Below are positions 50,569 through 59,937 of a stretch of DNA of 64,000 nucleotides, in pieces (position 1 is the stretch's first letter; each line of letters opens with the position of its first letter). The stretch is taken from the NCBI GenBank assembly GCA_905250115.1, contig CAJNOI010000073.1, positions 258,827 to 322,826 on the forward strand, written 5' to 3'. This stretch comes from Adineta steineri (Eukaryota > Rotifera > Eurotatoria > Adinetida > Adinetidae). The notes under the pieces were generated by a model. That model was not told where the DNA came from, did not search any database, and worked only from the letters and a program-made list of their open reading frames with translations. Both the position numbers and the translations under genes were made by a program.

Positions 50569-51688
50569 CTCACCTATATTAATTTGTCTACTTGATTTTA
50601 TTTCTAATCGAATAGAATTTGAAGATAAAAACTTTCAATCGATTAAATAGTTCGTTTCCTTTAGTGGTCTACTTTTTATTCAATAAAACAACAAATACAC
50701 TATACGTTCACGTACTATTTTTAGACATCTATTGTGACAACGCTTATTGAGTTCAATATGTTTCTCATTTAGAAAATGAAAATCTGGTTTTCATCATTTG
50801 GTGATCGTAATGGTTATATTAATGTAAGATTCATGTAGTATTAACAATTATTACTAATTACGTACTTTCTGAAGGAAAATTATAGCTATAATTACTCACC
50901 TTTGTTTTTATTTTTCCTATGAGTATCTTTATTAATAATATTAGGGATTTTTTAGGAAAAATCAATTATTTTCCGTATACAAATTTTATAACAACACATT
51001 ATGAGAATTATTTATATGCGTACGCCTATTTTTGTTTTCTGACAACTAAAAGTACAAATTTATGATTATGAGATTACATTGGCTGAATGAATATTCTATT
51101 TTTTATCGTTTATTATAATCTATTGTTGAGATAAACACAAAAAGTACTTCATTAATCATAATCATGTCCATGTTCATCTGCCAACGTAAAATGTATCACA
51201 GCAAACTTAACACAAAAACAAAACAAGTACTCTACTGATTAGTTCCTATAGTAGATAGATTTTTTGTTTATGTCTCCGAGCTATACTACCATTTAATGCA
51301 TTAGCAAAAAAATGTTTTAGTTATTTCTCTTATTAATAACTATATCAAGTAAATTTTTATACGATTTCTTTTATTTATTTGAAAGACAACGATTGTAATT
51401 TTAAATCTAATATTAGATATTTTATTGAATTGTAACATTTTGAAATAAATAATTTATCGTATTCATTTATATTTTAGATAATAATCATGTAATATTTTGA
51501 ATAGAAAATATTATCTATTTATATGTGTACGAGATCTGATCAATATAAATAGAAAAAATCTAGAATTATGCATATGTCTCTAGAAAAGTTTACCTTTTGT
51601 TTTTATTGCTAACTTTAAACATTTGTTTTTCTTTTTCTCATCTTTCACCATAATAGAACTGACAACACCATTCAACAGTACAACGATT
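50569..51688. other. AT-rich intergenic region
   Basis: No frame or repeat of note. The right end should hold the promoter and 5' UTR of the prohormone gene; a TATAAATA-like stretch lies near 51544-51551 (atataaat), about 140 nt before the start codon. Confidence 0.5.
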
Positions 51689-52480
51689 ATGACGAAGTCT
51701 ATTTCATCATTACTTATTATCCTTCTCTTCTTCTTCCTAACAGCTATTGTTGAAGTAACTCCTAATGCACATTTTGTTCGACCATATACTGAAGGTTTTC
51801 AATCACATTGGTTAACTAATTCTAATAATTTATTAAAATGATGGTTTGATCATAAACGAGTGATTGGTTCAAATAGAAATCGTGCTACATCATCATTATT
51901 CAATGTTCTACATCCCGTTATTCCATTTAAAGGTTAAATATTATTACTATTATATTCTTCTTGAATCTATTGTTTATTTTTATTTAGGATGTATTGATCC
52001 ATCGAAACCATTTCAATGTCCTCAAAGTCAACAATGTATTGCTCTCCAATTTATTTGTGATGATCATCCAGGTGATTGTCCCGATAGTCTTGATGAAAAT
52101 GAAGAAACATGTATTGCAGCTAAACGTCTAGCAAAGGAAAATATTGAAAATTTTCTTCATGCTGCATATACATTTCTGTTTGGCGAAAAACTTTCGAAAA
52201 GTATTGATGAAAATAAAATATTTTGGTTTGATACATTATCATCAGCATTTTCTGGTAAGATTTTTTTTTATTTTTGCTAATAAAAGATAGTTATTATTTT
52301 TTAGTGTCGAAAAGTATTCATAGTTTTGCTGAAAAAACATTTATGTCATCAGGTGATCTAGCACATTTTCGAAATATTTTTCAATTAATTCATGATGGTC
52401 GATTAGAAGATATTCCTTTATTTGCACAAGAAGCTGTTAATCAAGGCCTTGCAGCCTTAGTCGAAAAGCTCTATGACTAG
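51689..52480 (+). pseudogene. Prohormone-4/IDLSRF-like neuropeptide precursor with an in-frame TGA
   Basis: Three exons, 51689-51932, 51988-52254 and 52305-52480, join in phase as 229 codons. The start encodes a signal peptide (LLIILLFFFLTAIVEVTPNA). Exon 2 opens GCIDPSKPFQCP and contains an LDL-receptor class A domain (six Cys, ending CPDSLDENEETC), followed by IAAKR, a feature of the insect prohormone-4 family. The tail is the family's helical domain (NIFQLIHDGRLEDIPLF). The region between signal peptide and the dibasic HKR, where the IDLSRF-type peptide lies in relatives, contains TGA at 51839-51841, between LLK and WFDHKR. I checked the frame base by base. Either it is a nonsense mutation, a readthrough site, or part of a cryptic 66-nt intron (51795-51860, GTTTTC...ACGAG) that would remove it in frame but with a poor acceptor. 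All other splice sites and the rest of the frame are intact, which points to recent or no loss of function. Confidence 0.75.
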
Positions 52481-52771
52481 GGATTTATGGATTAATTAAT
52501 AAAAATATAAAGAAAAAAGGATAAATTTTGTTCATATGATTTTTGGAAATTAAGAAATAAATGAAAGCATTATGAACTTTTCGTCTTTTAGAATTATCAA
52601 AACCATCTTGAGGGTGGGTGTGGTTGTATTATTAAATTAGATCAGTTTTTATTTCAAAAGCTTATATATCGTCATAAAAAAAAGTTCTCATAATAATATT
52701 ACAGCTAAAACACTACATCAAAAATCTATTTAATTATTTTCATCATAATTAGTATATTTTTTGTCTCTATT

Positions 52772-53618
52772 TTATGTTCTTTCTTTTTGTTTCTTCTCGT
52801 CATATCTTGTTCTTTGTAAATCTCGATGATCTACTTCCACATTATAACTTACTTTTAACAATTCAACCAGTCGTTCAATAACAGCTACTGATCGATGTTG
52901 ACCTTGTTCATATCCAGCTGCTAGTTTTATTGAATTTTTCTTTTGATTATGGATTAAAATTGATAGTTGTTCTGTAATCATTTTAATTATATCTTTATAT
53001 TCAACTAAATTTAATAATTCATTTTGTATTCGTTTATGTCGTCCATCGTATTGTTGATAGTTTTCACTATTAGTTGTTGCAGGGGCGGCGGAGCGTCATT
53101 AACCTAAGTGAGGCTCACAATATTTTTTTCTACTGTGAACTTTTATCAAAATATGAAGCAAAATATAAGTCTTCTTTTTATTAGACCTCAATAAAAACTA
53201 CAACGGTCATCGTGAAAATAAAACGAATCAGAACGTACCAAAAAATAACTTTCTCTGTTCGTTCTTCGACGCGAAAGTTGAACAGAGACTTTTCTTTGTA
53301 TATGTGTGTCAAAAAGAAAAATGGATGAATTCTTGGACGTTTTTCAGCCATTAAATACGATGTGAAGAGGATATAAATCAATCCGATCACTACTGAGCTA
53401 CTTCTTTATTCCCACAATAATATATATATATACGTGTATGTGTATGTGTATGTGTATATGCGCTTGAAAAAAACAAATGTTCTGGGAATAAAACATATAT
53501 AGACGAAATGAGGAAAAATTAATCATGCGGACAAGAAAAAATGTAAGAAAAGAGGAAAAATACTTGAGTATCATATAGACAGGGGAAATATCCAAGTAAA
53601 AGAAAAGAAACATACAGG

Positions 53619-53649
<31 letters not shown>

Positions 53650-54004
53650 AGCTGTATGTGATATCTATGCGGTAAAAGAATAGACGAAAGAAAAACATAT
53701 AAAAAATAGGTGAACCGCATTAAAAGGTAGATATAAGATATGTCAGAATATATATCTAGTTATGTTAGATGCCGCACATAACAAATTTTAATAATAAAAG
53801 ATAATATTCAATCCGAAAATAAGTGAGGCTGAGCCTCCACGACTGAAATCCAAGTGAGGCTTAAGCCTCTTGAGCCTCCACGCTCCGCCGCCACTGAGTT
53901 GTTGGGAAATGACGCATTGAATACAATAAAGCAATATTTTGTGAAACACCAAATGAATGACCAAATGAAATTAATTCAATAGTAATATCTTCAGCTTTAA
54001 CCAT
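52772..54004 (-). pseudogene. RapZ C-terminal-domain protein, split by a hAT element
   Basis: Two coding pieces, 53897-54004 and 52772-53071 in coding order, would form a continuous 135-codon frame if the insert at 53080-53896 and one copy of its 8-bp target were removed. The first piece has ITIELISFGHSFG, the second IKLAAGYEQGQHRSVAVIER and NVEVDHRDL. These match in order the bacterial RapZ (YvcJ) C-terminal domain: VxxxSFGxKxG, then GCTGGxHRSVxIAE and VxHRDL. In bacteria RapZ binds the small RNA GlmZ and guides RNase E; the C-terminal domain carries the RNA-binding and metabolite-binding parts. The N-terminal P-loop kinase-like half is absent. Eukaryotic single-domain relatives exist, so both old inheritance and lateral gain are possible. 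No intron is needed. It is listed as disrupted because the insert carries stops, though a GT-AG pair at 53894 and 53067 could splice it out in frame. Confidence 0.75.
53080..53896. mobile_element. Non-autonomous hAT-type element (817 bp) with 8-bp target duplication
   Basis: The left end CAGGGGCGGCGGAGCGT and the inverted right end CAGTGGCGGCGGAGCGT differ at one of 17 bases. Both are flanked by the same 8 bp, AGTTGTTG (53072-53079 and 53897-53904). An 8-bp duplication with CAG-type ends is characteristic of the hAT superfamily. Subterminal 'gtgaggct' and 'gaggctcagcctcac'-like motifs repeat near the right end. Inside are (TG)n and (TA)n runs at about 53420-53460 and 53610-53646. No transposase is encoded. 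Preserved duplication and ends imply recent insertion. Confidence 0.92.
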
Positions 54005-55558
54005 TAATACCAAATTATATTTTTATAACGTTAGAAATGAATTAAACCTCAGTATACAAAATTAATTTTATACCATGTTAAAAGAGGAAAAACAAAATTT
54101 CAGTAAGAAGAGTGTCGTCAGACGACATACATGAGTCACGATTCTGATGTTTTTATCGCAATTACACGTGCTTCAAAAATGACATACAATAAAATAGATG
54201 ATTTTTATAGTTGTATACAGTACATTCTAACCTATAATAAACATATCAGAAATTTCATAATCGATTATCATATCTAATAATACTCGTTAAAGATCACAAA
54301 AAAAAATCTGTTAATATCTTTAATAAATATTTTCACCTCGGTATAGAAAGCACGATTTTAAAGCTGTCACAGTTATCCTAAAATGGGGTCGAATTTATAT
54401 ATTTTCAAAGTACAAGTGATACTAATTTATCTAGCTGATTCATTATCGATCATCAGCTGTAAAACATTTGCTAGAAGAAAACAGATCCTAACTTTCGCTT
54501 TTTTTTTCTTTTTTAATTATTCTGAAATGTGAAAAACACAATATAGAACCTTGTACCGCATTTTTTTTATTATAAAAAGAGTAGATAAAATTTATCTACC
54601 GTGCGTTTCTTCTACTATATACTTATGTTTCTCTTCATTTTCGGTCACTTCTATGACGAATATTGTAGAAAATGATGTACAAAACAGTTCTCTTTTACCA
54701 GTTTTTTTCATTCGTTTGTAGTGACGGAATCACCGGGGGAGCCCAGCTCTTCTTAGGAAATTTGGACTTTAATTGAGCTGTTAAAGTTTTGTCTTTAAAG
54801 AGTTTTAACCCGTATTCTAAATATTGAAGGGAAGTGCAGTGCTAGTGGTGGAAATTACCTCCCTTGAGTTGTTGAAAATGTAACGACAAATTTCTGCGGA
54901 TTTGCAGATAGTTTCAAATGGATTTCTCTAGATTTTAAAGCCGGTTTCTACAAACTATCACTGAATTATATTTGTGACTCGATTATTACCGATGCTTCAT
55001 TATCTTCGTCATTATCAATATGGTTATCATTAGCATCAGTCATTTGTTTCTGATAAGTACAAATATTATAGCGTATTATATTCTTAACCCACAACGATCA
55101 ATACACAGAAGATTATGTACAATGATTTGGAAGATTTGGATGATGATTAGAAAATATTTCAGAAAGAAAGATATTGGTAAAGAACGGTCTCTGTAAGTGG
55201 GGTATATATTGACCGTTTTTATTAACCGCTGAAAATCCGAGATCGCCATCTTATTAATTTCATTATACATCACTAAGAATTCGTCGGATATGTGTGCAAT
55301 AATGATATATTAAAACTGAAATTGAGTTAAAAATGACAAGCAGATAATATTTTAAGAAGCAGAAAAAAATTGAAAAAGCATGAACGACAGACAAAAAAGC
55401 AGAAGAGGTGACGACCTTGTTCACAAAGTCTTGTTGAAATTCTTAATATAGAGTAACGATAAATGTTAGTTTGTACTGTGTAATGTTTTATAAGAGTAAT
55501 GTAACTAGTAGTCTAGTAAAGTGTTAATGGATAGGTAAAGGTTAGTCGTCGATAAGCA
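54005..55558. other. Intergenic, no gene seen
   Basis: AT-rich sequence. A GC-richer stretch at about 54720-54770 (gacggaatcaccgggggagc, then ccagctcttc) may be a mobile-element scrap. A minus frame at 55076-55273 has no family resemblance. Confidence 0.5.
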
Positions 55559-56617
55559 TCAGCAATGTAAGAGAACACTGGTGGTGTTCGAACTATAGTT
55601 TGCAACAACAATATCGGGTTTATTGTCGCTATTCACATCGACGACTGCTACTGAATATGGGCCATTACCAACTGCGTAAGTAATTTGAGCATTAAAGGTG
55701 CCATTGCCTGTGTTGAGAAGAACACCGACGGTGACCGAACCCTCGTTTGCAACAACAATATCGGGTTTATTATCGCTATTCACATCGACGACTGCTACTG
55801 AATATGGACTACTACCAACTGCGTAAGTAATTTGAGCATTAAAGGTGCCATTGCCTGTGTTGAGAAGAACGCCGATGTTGCTCGAACCAGCGTTTGCAAC
55901 AACAAGATCGGGCTTATTGTCGCTATTCACATCGACGACTGCTACTGACCGTGGGTTAGTACCAACTGCGTAAGTAGTTTGAGCATTAAAAATGCCATTG
56001 CCTGTGTTGAGAAGAACGCCGACGGTATTCGGATCACTGTTTACCACAGTAATATCAGGTTTATTGTCGCTATTCACATCGACGATTGCTACTGAAAATG
56101 GAGTATTGCCAACTGCGTAAGTAGTTTGAACTTTAAAGGTGCCATTGCCTGTGTTGAGAAGAACACCGACGGTGGCTGAATCATAGTTTGCAACAACAAT
56201 ATCGGGCTTATTGTCGCTATTCACATCGACGATTGCTACTGAATATGGACTACTACCAACTGCGTAAGTAGTTTGAGCTTTAAAGGTGCCATTGCCTGTG
56301 TTGAGAAGAACACCGACGGTGGCCGAACCCTTGTTTGCAACAACAAGATCGGGTTTATTGTCGCTATTCACATCGGCGACTGCTACTGACCATGGGTTAG
56401 TACCAACTGCGTAAGTAGTTTGAGCTTTAAAGGTGCCGTTGCCTGTGTTGAGAAGAACGCCGATGTTGCTCGAGCCACCGTTTGCAACAACAAGATCGGG
56501 TTTACTGTCGCTATTCACATCGACGACTGCTACTGAAAATGGAGTATTGCCAACTGAGTAAGTAGTTTGATTCAGAAACATACTGCAGCCTATTAAATAC
56601 AAAAGGTTTGTTCTCAC
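55559..56617 (-). CDS. FG-GAP/VCBS repeat protein, seven near-identical repeats
   Basis: An intronless 352-residue frame built of seven 49-residue repeats (147 nt each; the 'actgcgtaag' anchor recurs at 55671, 55818, 55965, 56112, 56259, 56406 and, as actgagta, 56553). Each repeat has the Ca-binding loop DVNSDNKPD and the phrase VGVLLNTGNGTF, the FG-GAP/VCBS pattern that folds as integrin-like or lectin-like propeller blades. Seven blades would close one propeller. Repeats are nearly identical in DNA, so they expanded or were homogenised recently. The first Met gives MRTNLLYLIGCSMF, too short for a normal signal peptide, so an upstream exon with the signal may be missing or the gene may be truncated. 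Bdelloid genomes hold many such proteins, often thought of bacterial origin. Codons are less A/T-biased than vigilin. Function is unknown, likely extracellular binding or adhesion. Confidence 0.88.
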   Translation of the reverse strand: MRTNLLYLIGCSMFLNQTTYSVGNTPFSVAVVDVNSDSKPDLVVANGGSSNIGVLLNTGNGTFKAQTTYAVGTNPWSVAVADVNSDNKPDLVVANKGSATVGVLLNTGNGTFKAQTTYAVGSSPYSVAIVDVNSDNKPDIVVANYDSATVGVLLNTGNGTFKVQTTYAVGNTPFSVAIVDVNSDNKPDITVVNSDPNTVGVLLNTGNGIFNAQTTYAVGTNPRSVAVVDVNSDNKPDLVVANAGSSNIGVLLNTGNGTFNAQITYAVGSSPYSVAVVDVNSDNKPDIVVANEGSVTVGVLLNTGNGTFNAQITYAVGNGPYSVAVVDVNSDNKPDIVVANYSSNTTSVLLHC

Positions 56618-57931
56618 ATCTGTACTGCCATGTAGACAGTATTCACTCGTCGTATTTTATTCAATCTTTGAGAGTTTAACTTAACTGAACATAATTTATT
56701 CGAAAAGATCATGTGACTGGATTTTGGGCAATTTCAGATATTCTAGACCATAACTAAAGTCAGTTGTCAGTCATTCTGTCCATCTCTATGTGAAACCTTC
56801 TCGTAAATCTGAAAAATCAACGAAGTCATCTCACTCCACTTAAAACTTGCGCTCCCTTTAATAAAGACTCATGATACCCTCGACTAAGAGGACTCGGAAT
56901 ACTTTCCAAGCAGAACTCAGAATGCCGTACATTTGTTCAGAATTTCATTTCAACATATATATCATTCCTTTTTTACAAATGCATTATGATATGAAATTTT
57001 ATAAACAATATGCTGATTCTGTGTTACATAAACCAACAATATTTCTACAAAATTCTAAATTCTACTTTCCGAGTATTTTACAGTGATCTGTGCACCCACA
57101 CCCTATTCTCGTTCTTGCTGAGAACAGCTCCACATAAATAAGTTATCTACTTACATTATTGCTGGTCCGTTTTTGAATGTTTGGCATAAGTATGCACGGA
57201 GTTAAAAGCGGAGTTATATCAGAGTCTAATAGTGTTGTACCATTAAACCAAACTAAGCATTATACGTTTTATTTATTGTAAGTTGTGTTCTCTAATACTT
57301 AATCTTCAAATGAAGGTACTTCTCAGATTCAACTACTGTTCTCTCGTGACTTTATACACGCAAAACAGGTCTCCACCAATGATGATTATGGAAGAACCCA
57401 AGTCACAATCAATAAAACTTTTAGTACTTAGCCCGGTTTATAAGTACAGCATACAATAGACTCCTTGCCGCCCCTACTGATTGACCGAAAGCCATTTCGA
57501 GAGAAAAAATGAAGGCCACAGGTGGAGAAGACTAAATACGGATCGGCTACGAGCAACCGAAGGAAAGGCAACAACAATGAGGCTTAGTTCTTGCTGATAA
57601 AATCCTCGTTATGCTACTATACTCTAGTGCTATTTTACTATTGACATTTTTTTCTAAAAAAGTAATCATCGGTGACATGTCCGAGTCAACGTCAGTTTTT
57701 TTAAATGTCGGCTCTTGCAGTGAACGTCTCTAGCATCAGCATGATGACTACAAATTGTTAAGTCAAAAAATAACACTCTTACAAGAGACAACTGAGCGAA
57801 TCTCTACACGATTATTATTTGTTCATCGAAGTGATAAACATTTGAACAGTAAAATCTCAAACGTTTTTTGGTTAGTGGAAGTAATCCTCGGTCTGAAAGC
57901 CACAAAAAAGTACAATACATTATCTAGCATA
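56618..57931. other. Intergenic region
   Basis: No supported gene. A telomere-like scrap 'tgcacccacacccta' lies at 57093-57107. A GC-richer stretch at about 57465-57590 could be an old retroelement fragment, but I cannot show a domain. Frames at 56871-57086 and 57755-57955 lack bias. Confidence 0.5.
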
Positions 57932-58490
57932 TTACTGACCAGCTGTTGTTGTTGATGTTGTGGATGATGATGTTGATGTTGATGTTGATGTTGATGATGA
58001 AGTAGATGATGTCGATGATGAAGTGGTTGATGTTGTTGACGACGTGGATGATGTTAGTGCTGCTGGTGTTGTTGCTGTTGCTGCTGCTGCTTCTGATGTT
58101 GCTGCTGGAGTTGTTGCTGCCGCTGGTGTTGTTGCTAGTGCTGTTGCCGGTGATGTTGCCGCTGCTGCTGGTGTTGTTGTTGCTGCCGTTGGTGTTGTTC
58201 CTGCTGCTGGTGATGTTGCCGGTGATATTGCCGCTGCTGGTGTTGTTGCTGCTGCTGCTTTTGATGTTGCTGCTGCTGCTGGTGGTGTTGTTCCTGCTAC
58301 TGATGATGTTGCTGCTGCTATTGTTGTTGCTGCTGGTGTTGTTGTGGCTGGTGGTGTTGTTGCTGCTGTTGGAGTTATTGTTACTGCTGGTGATGTTGCT
58401 GATGTTGGAGTTGTTATTGCTGCTGGTGATGTTGCTGCTGCTGGTGATGTTGCTGTTGACAGGGATACTAGAGACAATAGGGATACCAGA
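57932..58490 (-). CDS. Thr/Ala/Pro/Ser-rich mucin-like region, probable 3' exon of the PAN-domain gene
   Basis: A minus-strand frame of about 185 codons made almost only of Ala, Thr, Ser and Pro (TSPAAATSPAA, TTPAAATTPAA), ending in a Ser/Thr tract and TTTAGQ-stop at 57932. An acceptor (CTCTAG or CATCTAG, near 58470 and 58505) would join it in the correct phase to the donor at 59480 of the PAN exon (CTT G|GTAAGT), giving a secreted PAN-mucin protein. Two acceptors fit, both in the same frame. The opposite strand and a second minus frame are also open because the DNA is a GCTGYT-type repeat, so the frame choice rests on the phase of the join and on the Thr/Pro content usual for O-glycosylated stalks. 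The join itself is inferred. Confidence 0.45.
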
Positions 58491-58756
58491 TACAGTAGGG
58501 AAACTAGATGGTGCCAGGCACTACCAGGATGTGGAAGTGAGCTTGTGGATGAATCTCTTGTATTCTCCAGGGTGTTTCATCTCGATGTGGCTGAGAGCAG
58601 AGCTACTGGTCATGGTAGTCACTACTAGACCCTACTACTTACTAAGTTCTAGTACTAACTACGTAAATATATATGTACATACACATCTATATATATGTAA
58701 AATAGGTTTATACATAATATACACATATCATATATACAATGTATGACAGTTTTTAC

Positions 58757-59136
58757 TTAAATTATTCTCTTCCTGATTAGTATATTTATTATCTAAAATT
58801 AAAATCTGACGTTTCGAACAGCAATGTTATTCTTCGTCAGAAGTGATGGTGCATTTTAAAGATAGATATCTTATTTATCTTATTTATATACGTTCCTTTT
58901 CTTTTCATTTAATAGTGGTACGGACAAGATGGTAATAGTCTGGTACGATAAGGTGAAGTACATATCGGTCGTACCACTATTAAATAAAAAGAAAAGAAAC
59001 GTATATAAATAAAATAAACAAGATATCTGTCTTAAAAATGTATCATCACTTCTGTTGAAGAATAACATAGTTGTTCGCAACATCAGATTTTAATTTTTAA
59101 ATAATAAATATATTAATTAGAAAGAAAATTATTTAA
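58757..59136. mobile_element. Hairpin MITE (~380 bp)
   Basis: Arms of about 165 nt are reverse complements with about 15% mismatch: left 'aaattaaaatctgacgtttc', 'agaagtgatggtgcatttt' and 'catttaatagtggtacg'; right carries their complements ending near 59136. The loop is at 58925-58970. It has no coding capacity. It would lie in the intron between the PAN exon and the mucin-like exon. Confidence 0.85.
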
Positions 59137-59479
59137 CTAAAAATATCTACATTCTTCCTCAATCGCAAACAATGTATGAAAGTTTTGAATTACTTTGTAA
59201 TTCATTTCCGGCATGAACTCATTTTGAAGCTTGAGCTAGTTGATCGATTCCTAAGAGATAGGACTAGGTCAGGCTATAAAGAGGTAGTCTATTGAGTTTT
59301 TTGTGATTATAATATCGTTTGTACTATTCTATAAGTAACTCTATGAATATACTGCTCGTGATACGTAATATACAGCTAGTAGGAGATTTTATGAATCGTT
59401 TTGTTCGATCAATGTAAAAAAGAAAAAGAGTTTTTTCTCTTTAATATTTTTTTTCCTAAATAACCGTGGTTACACTTAC

Positions 59480-59876
59480 CAAGTGGAATTCGTGTTCCAT
59501 CCATAACAATCATAGTAACAGTGTCCGTGTTGATCACCAGATTGCCATTTTGGTTTGTTATATCAGCAAATAATTCACAATTAGAGGATGATTTATGAAA
59601 ACTAAATGCTTTACAATGGACTTCAGCTAAACACGCCATTTCACAGTTGTCAATGCTCGACACACTGAAAGTGGCAAATGGTAAGCAAGTTGTGTTAGAA
59701 CATTGGAATTGCCAGCCATCCATTTCAGATAAATGAAATGATCTTATATCTTGGGTGTCTGATTGTGTAAAGAAAAGAAACAGAAGAAATAAAAGATTCC
59801 TTCTCCACATCATAACCAACAAGAATGTTAATAAAGAAATAAATTTAACTGTAAATGAAATGTATTGTGAAGACAT
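59480..59876 (-). CDS. Secreted PAN/Apple-like domain exon
   Basis: This exon encodes a signal peptide and one cysteine-rich domain. The better start is the Met pair at 59811-59813 (MMWRRNLLFLLFLFF, then TQSDTQD), which makes a normal signal peptide; the upstream Met at 59876 adds a second hydrophobic stretch. The domain includes WQFQCSNTTC, then SSIDNCEMACLAEVHCKAF and SNCELFAD, the four- to six-Cys layout with the central CxxxC of PAN/Apple folds that bind proteins or sugars. The frame ends at a strong donor (CTTG|GTAAGT) at 59480; reading on gives a short basic tail and a stop, so splicing to a downstream exon is expected. The mucin-like frame at 57932-58490 is the best candidate. PAN plus mucin proteins are common in rotifers. 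Confidence 0.7.
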
Positions 59877-59937
59877 AGCATTAAATACCTTTCAGTTTCT
59901 CTCTCTTTTTCTTTTTTCTCTTTTTTGCCAACATCAT

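Noticed and set aside
53181-53613. Minus-strand frames inside the hAT element.
   Set aside because: Hydrophobic low-complexity frames made from TG/TA repeats; no transposase motifs.
55559-56617. A link between the 141-bp satellite and the FG-GAP repeat.
   Set aside because: The FG-GAP unit is 147 nt (49 codons), not 141, and the sequences do not match.
58000-58480. Alternative minus frame giving an Asn/Ser/Thr-rich (NNTSS) product.
   Set aside because: It is out of phase with both candidate acceptors relative to the PAN exon donor; kept only as a slippage possibility.
57960-58746. Long plus-strand frames rich in Asp/Val/Ala and in Leu/Met over the repeat region.
   Set aside because: They are products of the GCTGYT-type trinucleotide repeat, which is open in most frames of both strands; only the minus frame fits the splice phase of the PAN exon.
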